Positions 17,276 to 26,440 of a DNA stretch of 64,000 nt are shown here, piece after piece. Source of the DNA: Rhizobium deserti (GTDB lineage Bacteria; Pseudomonadota; Alphaproteobacteria; Rhizobiales; Rhizobiaceae); contig NZ_SMTL01000002.1 of NCBI RefSeq assembly GCF_004358025.1, positions 620,001 to 684,000 on the forward strand, given 5' to 3'. Within the stretch, counting starts at the first letter, position 1. The number at the start of each line of letters is the position of its first letter. The notes beneath the pieces were generated by a model. That model made no database searches and was not told the DNA's origin. It saw only the letters and a program-made list of their open reading frames with translations. Made by a program: the position numbers and the translations under genes.

Positions 17276-17734
17276 ATGGCTCTTTACGAACACGTATTCC
17301 TTGCCCGGCAGGATATGTCCGCTCAGCAGGTTGATGCCCTCGTCGAACAGTACAAGGGCGTCATCGAAGCTAATGGCGGCAAAGTCGGGCGCGTAGAAAA
17401 CTGGGGCCTCAAGTCCCTGACCTACCGCATCAACAAGAACCGCAAGGCTCATTACGCCCTGATGGACATCGACGCTCCGGCCCCGGCCGTGCACGAGATG
17501 GAACGTCAGATGCGCATCAACGAAGACGTTCTTCGCTACATGACGATCGCCGTCGAGAAGCACGAAGAAGGCCCGTCTGCCATGATGCAGAAGCGCGACC
17601 GCGACGACCGTCCGCGCCGTGATGGCGACGACCGTCCGCCGCGCCGCGAATTCGGCGACCGTCCGCCGCGCCGTGACGGCGAGTTCCAGCGCGCTCCGCG
17701 TCCGGACCGTGGTCCGCGCGAAGACCGCGCGTAA
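17276..17734 (+). CDS. rpsF: 30S ribosomal protein S6
   Basis: Binds 16S rRNA with S18 on the platform of the small subunit. Residues 1 to about 100 are the S6 fold ('[15 protein letters not shown]', '[19 protein letters not shown]', 'HYALMDI'). From about residue 104 a charged tail of repeated Arg-Asp-Arg-Pro-Pro-Arg units follows, giving 152 residues against about 100-135 elsewhere; this tail is common in Rhizobiales. The start is ATG 17276, which begins the conserved sequence; the frame is open further upstream but unlike S6. First of rpsF-rpsR-DUF2232-rplI. Confidence 0.97.
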   Translation: MALYEHVFLARQDMSAQQVDALVEQYKGVIEANGGKVGRVENWGLKSLTYRINKNRKAHYALMDIDAPAPAVHEMERQMRINEDVLRYMTIAVEKHEEGPSAMMQKRDRDDRPRRDGDDRPPRREFGDRPPRRDGEFQRAPRPDRGPREDRA

Positions 17735-17758
17735 TCCGAGCCTCAAGGAGAAAAGACA

Positions 17759-18007
17759 ATGGCTGACACATCCTCCTCGCAGGCACGTCGTCCCTTCCAT
17801 CGCCGCCGCAAGACCTGCCCCTTCTCGGGCGCCAATGCACCGCGGATCGACTACAAGGACGTACGCCTTCTGCAGCGCTACATTTCCGAGCGCGGCAAGA
17901 TCGTTCCTTCCCGTATCACGGCTGTTTCGCAGAAGAAGCAGCGCGAACTCGCTCAGGCGATCAAGCGCGCCCGCTTCCTCGGCCTGCTGCCTTACGTACT
18001 GACCTAA
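17759..18007 (+). CDS. rpsR: 30S ribosomal protein S18
   Basis: Small basic protein (82 residues) that pairs with S6 on 16S rRNA. The family pattern '[12 protein letters not shown]' and '[19 protein letters not shown]' followed by '[27 protein letters not shown]' is complete. AAGGAG stands 9 bases before the ATG. It follows rpsF by 24 bases. Confidence 0.98.
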   Translation: MADTSSSQARRPFHRRRKTCPFSGANAPRIDYKDVRLLQRYISERGKIVPSRITAVSQKKQRELAQAIKRARFLGLLPYVLT

Positions 18008-18020
18008 TCGTCCAGTCTAC

Positions 18021-18047
18021 GACCCGCCGGCCTCAGGTCGGCGGGTC
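18021..18047 (+). terminator. stem-loop after rpsR
   Basis: Perfect 9-bp stem GACCCGCCG/CGGCGGGTC with a 9-base loop, 13 bases past the rpsR stop. No T-run follows, so it may be a partial terminator or an RNA stabiliser that lets the ribosomal genes be expressed above the downstream DUF2232 gene. Confidence 0.45.
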
Positions 18048-18170
18048 TGGCCTCCCTTCCGCGATGGGCGCGGATCGGATCTCGGGAAAACCCATGTTGG
18101 GGATGAAGTCTCTGAGCCATGGCTCGAGAGCTATCCTCTAACTGCTTGCACAAGCAGGACAGCGAGACAA

Positions 18171-19190
18171 GTGATACGCAAGAACCAGACCATACTGCCG
18201 ATCGGCATCCTCGCCGGCATTGTCGCCACCCTGCTTGTCCTGGGTGCCAATGCGCAGCTGTCTTTTGCGTCGCTCCTTTATGCGGCCTCGGCCCTTCCCA
18301 TTCTGATTGCCGGCCTCGGCTGGGGCAACCGCGCCGCCATTGCCGGTGTCATCACGGCGGCAGTGCTGGCCGCCGTCCTGGTGTCGCCGCTGTTTGCGGT
18401 TGCCACTGCGATTATCACCCTCATTCCCGCCGGCTGGCTCTCGCACCTGGCCAATCTCGCCCGCCCGGCCTCCGAACTCGGCGGACCGGATCATCTCGTT
18501 GCCTGGTACCCGATTTCGGACATCCTCCTGCATCTGTGCGGGCTGGTCACGGTCGCGGTCATCGCGCTGGGTGTGGTGATCGGCTATGGACCGGAAATGA
18601 CCGACCAGATGGTCGATGCGATGACGGCTGCACTGCAGACGCAGGAGCCCGCCTTTGCGCCGGATGCTTCCGGCCTTGCGCAGACGAAGAGCATGATCGT
18701 GCTGATGCTGCCGATGTTCCAGGGCGGGATCTGGGTCATGCTGCTGTTTGCAGCCTTCTATATTGCGGTCAGGATCGTGTCGCGCTCGGGCCGGGCTCTG
18801 CGGCCGCGCGAAGACATGCCGTCTGCGCTGCGCATGAACCGGCACGCCATCTTCATCTTCCTCGCGGGCGTCCTGCTGTGCTTTGCCGGCGGCATCCCGG
18901 CAATGATCGGAGCCACCATCTGCGGCACGTTCGGCGCCGGCTTCCTGATGTCCGGCTTCGCCTCTCTGCACTTCCGCAGCAAGGACAGGGACTGGCGCCT
19001 GCCCGGCCTCGTCCTTTCCTACCTTTCCTGCATGCTTCTTCTGCCGGCAATCGCCCTCATCGTGCTGGGGCTCATGGATACGCGGCGGACGATCGCACTG
19101 ACCCCGGTGAAAGCCGGCAAGAATTTCGGTGAAAGCACGACCACCGGTGACAATACACCTAACAACAAGACACCCGACAACAAGAATTGA
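18171..19190 (+). CDS. DUF2232 membrane protein
   Basis: A 339-residue integral membrane protein with about eight hydrophobic segments, of the DUF2232 family, regularly found between rpsR and rplI in Rhizobiales. Function unknown. The first two segments (about residues 10-45) have the form 'ILAGIVATLLVLGA' and the C-terminus is a polar Asn/Thr/Asp tail. The start is GTG 18171 with AGGACAG upstream. Its insertion in the ribosomal operon is a lineage feature rather than evidence of a ribosomal role. Confidence 0.85.
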   Translation: MIRKNQTILPIGILAGIVATLLVLGANAQLSFASLLYAASALPILIAGLGWGNRAAIAGVITAAVLAAVLVSPLFAVATAIITLIPAGWLSHLANLARPASELGGPDHLVAWYPISDILLHLCGLVTVAVIALGVVIGYGPEMTDQMVDAMTAALQTQEPAFAPDASGLAQTKSMIVLMLPMFQGGIWVMLLFAAFYIAVRIVSRSGRALRPREDMPSALRMNRHAIFIFLAGVLLCFAGGIPAMIGATICGTFGAGFLMSGFASLHFRSKDRDWRLPGLVLSYLSCMLLLPAIALIVLGLMDTRRTIALTPVKAGKNFGESTTTGDNTPNNKTPDNKN

Positions 19191-19211
19191 CTGAAAGAAA
19201 GGAAACCCACC

Positions 19212-19787
19212 ATGCAAGTCATTCTGCTTGAACGCGTTGCCAAGCTTGGCCAGATGGGCGAAACCGTCAAGGTTCGCGACGGCTTTGCTCGTAACTTCCT
19301 GCTGCCGCAGGGCAAGGCGATGCGCGCCAACGAAGCCAACAAGAAGCGCTTCGAATCCGAGCGTGCGACGCTCGAAGCCCGTAACCTCGAGCGCAAGGGC
19401 GAAGCCCAGACGGTTGCCGACGCGCTTTCCGGCAAGTCCTTCATCGTCGTTCGTTCGGCTGGCGAAACCGGCCAGCTCTACGGTTCGGTTGCCGCCCGCG
19501 ACATCGTCGAGGTTCTGGCTGCCGAAGGCTTCAATGTGGGCCGCAACCAGGTTGACCTCAACACGCCGATCAAGGAAATCGGTTTGCACCAGGTCACCCT
19601 GCACCTGCATTCGGAAGTCGAAGTCTCGATCGAACTGAACGTCGCCCGCTCTGCAGAAGAAGCCGAGCGCCAGGCCAAGGGCGAAAGCCTCACCTCGGCT
19701 GACGCGATCTACGGCGTCGACGAAGATGCACTGCGTCCGGAAGATTTCTTCGATCCGGATGCCGATCGCGACGAAGACGAAGAATAA
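19212..19787 (+). CDS. rplI: 50S ribosomal protein L9
   Basis: Two-domain protein at the base of the L1 stalk. The N-terminal domain is '[32 protein letters not shown]' in pattern (G-x-x-V-x-V-x-x-G-Y/F-x-R-N-x-L), then the long helix and the C-terminal domain to about residue 150. A 40-residue acidic tail, typical of Rhizobiales L9, extends it to 191 residues against about 150 in E. coli. GAAAGGAAA precedes the ATG. A clear terminator follows. Confidence 0.97.
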   Translation: MQVILLERVAKLGQMGETVKVRDGFARNFLLPQGKAMRANEANKKRFESERATLEARNLERKGEAQTVADALSGKSFIVVRSAGETGQLYGSVAARDIVEVLAAEGFNVGRNQVDLNTPIKEIGLHQVTLHLHSEVEVSIELNVARSAEEAERQAKGESLTSADAIYGVDEDALRPEDFFDPDADRDEDEE

Positions 19788-19810
19788 TAGGTTCTCGCAT
19801 TCAGTTCCTG

Positions 19811-19844
19811 AAAACGCCCGGGTCACACGGCCCGGGCGTTTTTT
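19811..19844 (+). terminator. intrinsic terminator of the rpsF-rplI operon
   Basis: AACGCCCGGG pairs with CCCGGGCGTT across an 8-base loop, preceded by AAAA and followed by TTTTTT. A classical strong rho-independent terminator, 24 bases after rplI. Confidence 0.9.
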
Positions 19845-20057
19845 CGTCTTTTTCGGGTGTAGAATGATGCGCAGGGCTTTGAGTCGCGCTTAAACCGGTC
19901 AACCGGATTCCTCGCTTCATTGCGCTTTTTGTTTTGCTGATCCGACGAGCGCTGTGGATAGCTGTGGGAATCTTATTTCTACCCGGTCTGGTATTTCGCT
20001 TGGCGTGGCTAGTCCCTAGAACGATGCCCTTGAACGGACAGGACGGATAAGAAGACC

Positions 20058-21554
20058 ATGAACGATGCCGTGCGCAAGCTCGCCAATATCCAGCCGGCCG
20101 AGCCGCATTACCGCGAAGCTCCGAACAATATCGAAGCCGAACAGGCTCTTCTCGGCGCGGTCCTGGTCAACAACGACGCCTATTACCGCGTTTCCGACTT
20201 TCTGAAGCCCGTTCATCTCTACGAGCCGCTGCATCGCAAGATTTTTGAAGTGGCCGGCGACATCATCCGCATGGGCAAGACTGCCAATCCGGTCACCATC
20301 AAGACCTTCTTGCCCGCCGACGACAAGGTCGGCGACCTGACGGTGGCGCAATATCTGGCGCGCCTCGCTTCCGAGGCCGTGTCGATCATCAATGCCGAAG
20401 ACTATGGCCGGGCGATCTACGACCTGGCGCTGCGCCGGGCGCTGATCCAGATCGGCGAGGACGTCGTCAACATCGCCTATGACGCTCCACTCGACATGCC
20501 GCCGCAAACGCAGATCGAAGACACCGAGCGCCGGCTGTTCGAGCTTGCCGAAAACGGCCGCTATGACGGCGGCTTCCAGTCCTTCAACGATGCGGTGGCG
20601 CTGGCCATCGACATGGCCGGCCAGGCCTTCGAGCGTGACGGGCATCTGTCCGGTATCTCGACCGGCATCATGTCGCTCGACAGCAAGATGGGCGGATTGC
20701 AGCGCTCCGACTTGATCGTGTTGGCAGGGCGTCCCGGCATGGGCAAGACCTCGCTTGCCACCAATATCGCCTATAATATCGCCGCGTCCTATGAGCCGGA
20801 AGTGCAGCCCGATGGCTCAATGAAGGCCAAGAATGGTGGCGTCGTCGGATTCTATTCGCTGGAAATGTCGGCCGAACAGCTCGCCACCCGTATTATTTCC
20901 GAGCAGACGGAAGTCTCGTCCTCGAAAATCCGCCGCGGTGACATTACCGAAGCAGATTTCGAAAAGCTCGTAGCCTGCTCCCAGATGATGCAGAAAGTGC
21001 CGCTGTTCATCGACCAGACCGGCGGCATCTCGATCGCTCAGCTGTCTGCGCGCGCACGCCGCCTGAAACGCCAGCGCGGCCTCGATTGCCTGGTGGTCGA
21101 CTATATCCAGTTAATGACCGGGTCAGGAAAATCCGGCGAGAACCGCGTTCAGGAAATCACCCAGATCACCACGGGCCTCAAGGCGCTCGGTAAGGAGCTG
21201 AACGTGCCGATCATCGCGCTGTCGCAGCTGTCGCGCCAGGTGGAAAGCCGCGAAGACAAGCGGCCGCAGCTTTCCGACCTTCGCGAATCAGGTTCGATCG
21301 AGCAGGACGCCGACGTGGTGCTGTTCGTGTTCCGCGAGGAATACTACGTGAAGAACATGGAGCCGCGCGACATTTCCGATCCGAAATATCCGGAATGGGA
21401 AGTGCTGATGGACAAGGTGAAGGGCACGGCCGACGTGATCATCGCCAAGCAGCGCCACGGTCCGACCGGCACCGTCAAGCTCGCCTTCCAGTCGGAATAT
21501 ACGCGCTTCGCCGATCTCGCCGACCCCAGCTTCACGCAATACGAAGAGCACTGA
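20058..21554 (+). CDS. dnaB: replicative DNA helicase DnaB
   Basis: Hexameric helicase that unwinds DNA at the fork and recruits primase. The N-terminal helical domain begins at 'PPNNIEAEQALLGAVL'-like sequence (about 22-35), and the RecA-like domain has Walker A 'GRPGMGKTS' (224-232), 'GFYSLEMSAEQLATR', Walker B 'LDCLVVDYIQLM' and 'ELNVPIIALSQLSRQVE'. Length 498 is normal and I see no intein. It follows the ribosomal operon terminator and about 210 bases of gap, so it should have its own promoter; I do not see a clear one. Confidence 0.97.
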   Translation: MNDAVRKLANIQPAEPHYREAPNNIEAEQALLGAVLVNNDAYYRVSDFLKPVHLYEPLHRKIFEVAGDIIRMGKTANPVTIKTFLPADDKVGDLTVAQYLARLASEAVSIINAEDYGRAIYDLALRRALIQIGEDVVNIAYDAPLDMPPQTQIEDTERRLFELAENGRYDGGFQSFNDAVALAIDMAGQAFERDGHLSGISTGIMSLDSKMGGLQRSDLIVLAGRPGMGKTSLATNIAYNIAASYEPEVQPDGSMKAKNGGVVGFYSLEMSAEQLATRIISEQTEVSSSKIRRGDITEADFEKLVACSQMMQKVPLFIDQTGGISIAQLSARARRLKRQRGLDCLVVDYIQLMTGSGKSGENRVQEITQITTGLKALGKELNVPIIALSQLSRQVESREDKRPQLSDLRESGSIEQDADVVLFVFREEYYVKNMEPRDISDPKYPEWEVLMDKVKGTADVIIAKQRHGPTGTVKLAFQSEYTRFADLADPSFTQYEEH

Positions 21555-21558
21555 GATC

Positions 21559-21578
21559 TGCTCTGCGCCGTCAGAGCA
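21559..21578. terminator. hairpin between convergent dnaB and DUF3829 gene
   Basis: Perfect 7-bp inverted repeat TGCTCTG/CAGAGCA with a 6-base loop, 4 bases past the dnaB stop and 26 before the stop of the opposing gene. AAAA follows on the plus strand, so the T-run is on the wrong side; it may serve both genes as a simple transcript-end hairpin. Confidence 0.35.
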
Positions 21579-21604
21579 AAAGGCAGTCACCGGTTCTGCC
21601 TAGC

Positions 21605-22561
21605 TCAGTCCTTGGCGAAGGTAGTCGCAGTCTGCGACGTCGTCACCATGTTATTGTAGTCCGAAACGAGCAAGTCGAGATCGTCGCCGCCGCCCTTTCG
21701 GGCGTCGCCCTTGACCTTCTGCAGCGTCTCGTCGAGGTCGCGCAGCTTGGACAAAAGCGATGCCGGACTGGATTCGAAGGCAGAAAAGGAACTCGGATGC
21801 TGTAGCCCGTAGTCGTCAAAATCGCGCACTGCGACGGCGTAAGCGTCCAAAGCCTTGCCGAATGCAGGCATATCGACAACCGGACTGTCATTGGTGGGCA
21901 TGAGATCCATGATCGCCTCGGCATGGAACATCACATTGCGGACATGCCAGCGCGACTTCCTGCCTTCGGCCTTTTCCAGTCCCTGTAAGGAGGCAAGATC
22001 GATCTTGACCTTTTCCTGGCGCAGAGCGTTATCGACCTTCTTGCGTCGTTCATCATGGACTGTTGCGAGAGCGGCGATCTCCTTGTGGAAGGCCTTGCCG
22101 CCCTCCATCTTGTCCGCCTTGTAATCCTGCCGCTCATAGTACTTGTTGGCCCTTTCGAGAACCGGCGCGAGCTGCTGATAGGTTTCCAAGTAAGCCAGCA
22201 TGGCTGCATCGAGATCCGGCATGCGAGGCTCGGTCTTGGCAGCCGTCGCAACCGCTTCGATCTGGCTGCGCGTGTCGTAGAGCGAATAAAGCCCGTAGAT
22301 GATCTTTTCTTTGCCGGTCGGTCCCTTCTTCATGTCGACCCAGCTTTCATAGCGCTGCAGCGACTCTGAAGCGCGCATGGCGCTGTTGAGGAATTCAACA
22401 TAGGCGTTCATCTTGACGATCGACGCATCCGTCGCATCCTCGTCGAAGAGCGATTGGGCCCAAGCTGGCGAACTGCCGATAACAGCTGCACTCGGCGCCT
22501 GCATGAACAAGGCCAGCGCCATGACGATCACAGATTTGGCGAAATTGCGCATCGTATTCAT
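21605..22561 (-). CDS. DUF3829 (YiiG-like) secreted protein
   Basis: A 318-residue helical protein of the DUF3829 family, related to the E. coli YiiG lipoprotein. A signal peptide ends near 'SSPAWAQS'; I see no lipobox Cys, so it is likely soluble in the periplasm. Conserved blocks are 'KMNAYVEFLN', 'YDTRSQIEAV', 'YYERQDYKADKMEGG' and the Lys-rich central helix. Function unknown. GGAG is directly adjacent to ATG 22561 but 9 bases from ATG 22552, so the real start may be the second Met. Convergent with dnaB. Confidence 0.82.
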   Translation of the reverse strand: MNTMRNFAKSVIVMALALFMQAPSAAVIGSSPAWAQSLFDEDATDASIVKMNAYVEFLNSAMRASESLQRYESWVDMKKGPTGKEKIIYGLYSLYDTRSQIEAVATAAKTEPRMPDLDAAMLAYLETYQQLAPVLERANKYYERQDYKADKMEGGKAFHKEIAALATVHDERRKKVDNALRQEKVKIDLASLQGLEKAEGRKSRWHVRNVMFHAEAIMDLMPTNDSPVVDMPAFGKALDAYAVAVRDFDDYGLQHPSSFSAFESSPASLLSKLRDLDETLQKVKGDARKGGGDDLDLLVSDYNNMVTTSQTATTFAKD

Positions 22562-22947
22562 CTCCGGACAACGAGATCAAATGAGTAGCACTTGTAACCG
22601 CGGAAGCGGATTTCAATGGCGCAGCAGGCACGAAAGCCTGAGCAGCCGGTATTAACGGGAGCATACGTGACGGGAATGCCACGCTTCGGTTGCAGGGGGG
22701 CATCGCCTGCTTGCTAACGTCCAAGGCGGCCTTGCATGAGCGGCATGTCTTCGCCGCCGGAGATCTGCCGCAGCCCCAGCGTCAGTGCCCGCTGCCGGCG
22801 GCACCGTTGACAGCGCCCGTTCGACCTTCTCCTGCGAAACATTGTGCATAGAATGAGAATAGCCGAGAGCAGCATGTCCGTCTTGAACAAAAGTGATAGC
22901 CTGAGGCAACCGGCAGCCACATGGTTTTGCGTGAGGAAACAGATTAG
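22562..22947. other. 386-base gap before alr
   Basis: No gene I can support. The region separates divergent genes (DUF3829 protein and alr), so it should hold both promoters; I cannot pick either with confidence. On the minus strand, 22714 to about 22905 has short protein-like stretches in more than one frame ('LGLRQISGGEDMPLMQ' at the end), which could be the trace of a frameshifted lost gene. Confidence 0.4.
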
Positions 22948-24111
22948 ATGACGGATTTCGACGACACCCTGCCCGCTCCCGACGAGTTCGATATTGCGCC
23001 GGTCAGGCTGACCGTCGATCTCGGCGCCCTGGCGGACAATTGGCGGGACATGGTGCGACGATCCGGGAAAGCCCGGGCCGCCGCCGTGGTCAAGGCAGAT
23101 GCCTATGGGCTGGGACTGGAGGATTGCGGAACCGCACTTTACGAGGCCGGCGCGCGCGACTTCTTTGTGGCTGTGGTTCAGGAAGGCGTGACGCTGCGCA
23201 CTTATGCGCCGGATGCCCGCATCTTTGTACTGTCCGGCATCTGGCCCGGCCAAGAAAGCCTGTTCTTCGAACACGATCTTGTGCCGGTCATCGCTTCGGA
23301 GGAGCAACTTGCCTTCTGGATGTCATTGCTTGCCGAAGGCGGCGATCACCCTTGCGCCCTTCACGTCGATACCGGCTTCAACCGCCTCGGCCTACCGTTT
23401 GCCGACGCGCTGGCACTTGCCAAGGATGTTTCTCGTCCGGCGAGTTTCTCGCCGGTGCTGGTGCTGTCGCATCTGCACAGCGGCGACACGCCATCCTCTC
23501 CTTTGAACAAGGCGCAGCTCGATGCCTTTCAGGAAGTCAGCGCCGCTTTCGACGGGATCGAAACCAGCCTCTCAGCCTCTGCGGGGATTTTTCTCGGGCC
23601 CGAATACCATTTCGACCTGACCCGTCCCGGCATTGCGCTTTACGGCGGCGAATCTGTCAACGGCATGCAGCCGCTGCGGCCGGTGGCCAAGGCTGAAGCG
23701 CGCATCCTGCAGATCCGCGAGGCTGCAGCCGGCTCGACTGTCAGCTACGGCGCCACCCATCAGTTGTCACGCCGCAGCCGGCTCGCGGTCGTTTCCGTCG
23801 GCTATGCAGACGGGTATCTGCGCGCCCTTTCCGGTTCCGGCGTGCCGCTCCGGGCGGGAGGCACGTCTGGCGCCTACGGCTATATCGACGGGCACCGGGT
23901 GCCGATCATCGGCCGCGTCACCATGGACCTGACAATCTTCGATGTAACCGACGTGCCGGAACGGGCGGTGCGCGCGGGAGATTATATCCAGCTGTTCGGA
24001 CCGGACATGCCGCTTGCCGAAGTGGCGCGCGCCGCCGGCACGATCGGCTATGAAATGCTGACCAGCCTCGGCCTGCGCTACGAGCGCCGCTACATCTATC
24101 CGGAAGAGTAA
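22948..24111 (+). CDS. alr: alanine racemase
   Basis: PLP enzyme making D-alanine for peptidoglycan. The PLP-binding Lys49 is in 'AAVVKADAYGLG'. 'HVDTGFNRLGLP', 'HLHSGD', 'RPGIALYGG', 'VSYGATH' (the loop that holds the second-base Tyr) and 'GRVTMDLTIFDVTD' follow. Length 387 is normal. GAGGAAA lies 9 bases before the ATG. About 100 bases upstream of radA on the same strand. Confidence 0.95.
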   Translation: MTDFDDTLPAPDEFDIAPVRLTVDLGALADNWRDMVRRSGKARAAAVVKADAYGLGLEDCGTALYEAGARDFFVAVVQEGVTLRTYAPDARIFVLSGIWPGQESLFFEHDLVPVIASEEQLAFWMSLLAEGGDHPCALHVDTGFNRLGLPFADALALAKDVSRPASFSPVLVLSHLHSGDTPSSPLNKAQLDAFQEVSAAFDGIETSLSASAGIFLGPEYHFDLTRPGIALYGGESVNGMQPLRPVAKAEARILQIREAAAGSTVSYGATHQLSRRSRLAVVSVGYADGYLRALSGSGVPLRAGGTSGAYGYIDGHRVPIIGRVTMDLTIFDVTDVPERAVRAGDYIQLFGPDMPLAEVARAAGTIGYEMLTSLGLRYERRYIYPEE

Positions 24112-24158
24112 TCTGCCGTGCCTTGCCATCGCAGCATGTTCTGGATTACAAGAACGAT

Positions 24159-24173
24159 GTTCCGCCTTTGTTC
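24159..24173 (+). promoter_or_regulatory. SOS box (LexA site) upstream of radA
   Basis: GTTC CGCCTTT GTTC, a perfect match to GTTC-N7-GTTC, the LexA site established for alphaproteobacteria including Rhizobium and Rhodobacter relatives. It ends 37 bases before the radA ATG, where a repressor would act. A GTTC-N10-GAAC inverted pair lies just upstream (24138-24155). Confidence 0.75.
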
Positions 24174-24210
24174 TTGCGGACGCTGACATCCCAGAGGCGG
24201 CAAGCATTCC

Positions 24211-25614
24211 ATGGCGAAAACCAGGACCCAATTCGTGTGCCAGAACTGCGGCACCGTCCATAACCGCTGGGCCGGCAAATGCGACGGCTGCGGCGAATGG
24301 AACACCATTATTGAAGACGACCAGATGGGTGGCATCGGTGGTGGCCCCGGCAAGGTGCCGAAGAAGGGTCGCGCCGTGGCGCTGACCACGCTATCGGGCG
24401 AAACCGAAGAAGCCCCGCGTATCTTCACCGGCATTTCCGAGCTCGACCGTGCCACCGGCGGCGGCTTCGTGCGCGGTTCTGCCGTGCTGATCGGCGGCGA
24501 CCCGGGCATCGGCAAATCGACGCTGCTGATGCAGGCCGCGGCGGCTCTGTCGCGGCGCGGTCACCGAATTATCTATGTTTCGGGCGAAGAAGCCGTCGCC
24601 CAAGTCCGGCTGCGGGCCCAGCGCCTCGACGCCGCCAATACCGAAGTCCTGCTGGCAGCGGAAACCAATGTCGAGGACATCCTGGCGACCATTTCCGAGG
24701 GCAAGCGGCCGGACCTTGTGATCATCGATTCGATCCAGACGCTGTGGAGCGACACGGCCGATTCGGCGCCCGGCACCGTCACGCAGGTGCGCACCGGCGT
24801 GCAGGCGATGATCCGTTATGCCAAGCAGACGGGCGCCGCCATGGTGCTGGTCGGGCATGTCACCAAGGAGGGCCAGATCGCCGGCCCGCGCGTCGTCGAG
24901 CACATGGTCGATGCGGTTCTTTATTTCGAAGGCGACCGTGGCCACCACTACCGAATCCTGCGCACGGTGAAGAACCGCTTCGGGCCAACCGACGAGATCG
25001 GTGTCTTCGAAATGTCCGACAAAGGCTTGCGGGAAGTCTCCAATCCATCCGAGCTGTTTCTTGGAGAGCGCAATGCCAAGTCGCCCGGTGCTGCGGTCTT
25101 TGCCGGCATGGAGGGCACAAGGCCGGTCCTGGTCGAGGTGCAGGCGCTGGTGGCGCAGACATCGCTCGGCACGCCGCGCCGCGCCGTCGTCGGCTGGGAT
25201 TCCTCGCGGCTGTCGATGATTCTGGCCGTTCTCGAAGCCCATTGCGGCGTCAAGCTCGGCCAGCACGACGTGTATCTGAATGTCGCCGGCGGCTACAGGA
25301 TATCCGAACCAGCCGCCGATCTCGCCGTCGCCTCCGCCCTGGTCTCCTCGCTTGCCGGAGTGGCGCTTCCGGCAGACTGCGTTTATTTCGGTGAAATCAG
25401 CCTTTCCGGCGCGGTGCGCCCAGTCTCTCAGACGGGCCAGCGCCTGAAGGAAGCCGAAAAGCTTGGCTTTGCCCGGGCCATGCTGCCGGTCAGTTCCGCC
25501 GAAGTGCCCAAGGGTGGCAATAGCCGGTGGACGGAAATCGAGGACCTTCCCGATCTGGTGTCGCGGATCGCCGGCTCCGCCAGGAAACTGGGGAAATCCT
25601 CTGAAGATGATTGA
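24211..25614 (+). CDS. radA: DNA repair protein RadA
   Basis: RecA-like ATPase that drives branch migration in recombination intermediates. An N-terminal zinc finger has Cys10, 13, 24 and 27; Walker A 'GGDPGIGKST' is at 95-104; the family-specific 'KNRFG' motif precedes 'PTDEIGVFEM'; the C-terminal half is the Lon-protease-like domain ('GVKLGQHDVYLNVAGGYRI'). Length 467 is usual. It is preceded by a LexA-type box and followed after 106 bases by cvpA, the common radA-cvpA-purF order. Confidence 0.97.
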   Translation: MAKTRTQFVCQNCGTVHNRWAGKCDGCGEWNTIIEDDQMGGIGGGPGKVPKKGRAVALTTLSGETEEAPRIFTGISELDRATGGGFVRGSAVLIGGDPGIGKSTLLMQAAAALSRRGHRIIYVSGEEAVAQVRLRAQRLDAANTEVLLAAETNVEDILATISEGKRPDLVIIDSIQTLWSDTADSAPGTVTQVRTGVQAMIRYAKQTGAAMVLVGHVTKEGQIAGPRVVEHMVDAVLYFEGDRGHHYRILRTVKNRFGPTDEIGVFEMSDKGLREVSNPSELFLGERNAKSPGAAVFAGMEGTRPVLVEVQALVAQTSLGTPRRAVVGWDSSRLSMILAVLEAHCGVKLGQHDVYLNVAGGYRISEPAADLAVASALVSSLAGVALPADCVYFGEISLSGAVRPVSQTGQRLKEAEKLGFARAMLPVSSAEVPKGGNSRWTEIEDLPDLVSRIAGSARKLGKSSEDD

Positions 25615-25720
25615 TCTTCCGTTAAGGGAACCTCTGTTGTATGACGCTGCCTCATTGGGATCGCGCACCGGCCGAACCGGCTCGGAACCGGCCAGCAAAC
25701 GGCAAGTCTTGGAGTAACAA

Positions 25721-26308
25721 ATGCCCATTACGATTTTCGACGGCATCGTCATCGCCGTGACGTTGTTTTCAGCGGTGCTGGCCATGGTCCGCGGTTTTTC
25801 GCGTGAGGTGCTGTCGATCGCAAGCTGGGCCGGCTCGATTGCCGCAGCCTATTATCTTTATCCGCTCGTCCTGCCCTATGCGAAGAATTATATATCGGAC
25901 GACCGCATCGCGCTTGCCGCTTCGGCCGGCCTGATCTTCCTGATCGCGCTGATCATCATCTCCTTCATCACCACGCGAATCGCCGATTTCATCATCGATA
26001 GCCGCATCGGTGCGCTGGACCGCACGCTCGGCTTCCTGTTCGGCGCCGCCCGCGGCGTCCTGCTTCTCGTCGTCGCGGTCGCCTTCTTCAACTGGCTGGT
26101 CGCCCCGGACCGCCAGCCGGTCTGGGTCACCCAGGCAAAGTCCAAGCCCTTCTTGGATACGCTGGTCGCCCGCCTCGAGACCGTCCTGCCAGACGATATC
26201 GAGCCGCAGATCCGCGCTCGCATCCTCGGACAGGATCCGGCTCAAACCGAAGGCGCGCCCGGCCAGGAACAGCCGCCGGCAGAAGACGCACCTGTGACAA
26301 ATAATTGA
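25721..26308 (+). CDS. cvpA: CvpA family membrane protein
   Basis: Inner-membrane protein with four predicted helices (about residues 5-25, 28-50, 62-88, 100-125) and a polar C-terminus rich in Pro, Glu and Gln. The start 'ITIFDGIVIAVTLFSAVLAMVRGFSREVLSI' pattern (D-x5-V-x13-RGF-x-RE) defines the family. In E. coli cvpA is needed for colicin V production and envelope robustness, and it precedes purF as here. TTGGAG lies 6 bases before the ATG. Confidence 0.93.
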   Translation: MPITIFDGIVIAVTLFSAVLAMVRGFSREVLSIASWAGSIAAAYYLYPLVLPYAKNYISDDRIALAASAGLIFLIALIIISFITTRIADFIIDSRIGALDRTLGFLFGAARGVLLLVVAVAFFNWLVAPDRQPVWVTQAKSKPFLDTLVARLETVLPDDIEPQIRARILGQDPAQTEGAPGQEQPPAEDAPVTNN

Positions 26309-26352
26309 CGCTGTGTTGCGCTTGATGCAGCGCACACCGTCACCATCTGTGC

Positions 26353-26358
26353 TATAAC
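26353..26358 (+). promoter_or_regulatory. extended -10 promoter before purF
   Basis: TGC TATAAC, an extended -10 (TGnTATAAC), in the cvpA-purF gap, 82 bases before the purF start. No good -35 hexamer is seen at 17 bases, which is tolerated by extended -10 promoters. Suggests purF is transcribed independently of cvpA. Confidence 0.45.
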
Positions 26359-26440
26359 CCGTTTTGAAGTGACGTAAGCTCGGCCTAGGAGGCATTCCCG
26401 GGCCGGGTTTTCCATTTTTTCCGAAAGGACGAGGCCCAAG

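Noticed and set aside
18138..19826. A 562-codon open frame on the minus strand
   Set aside because: Runs across the DUF2232 gene, rplI and the terminator; no family pattern.
26309..26440. Purine riboswitch or PurR box before purF
   Set aside because: No conserved purine aptamer core or PurR-like palindrome is visible in this 132-base gap.
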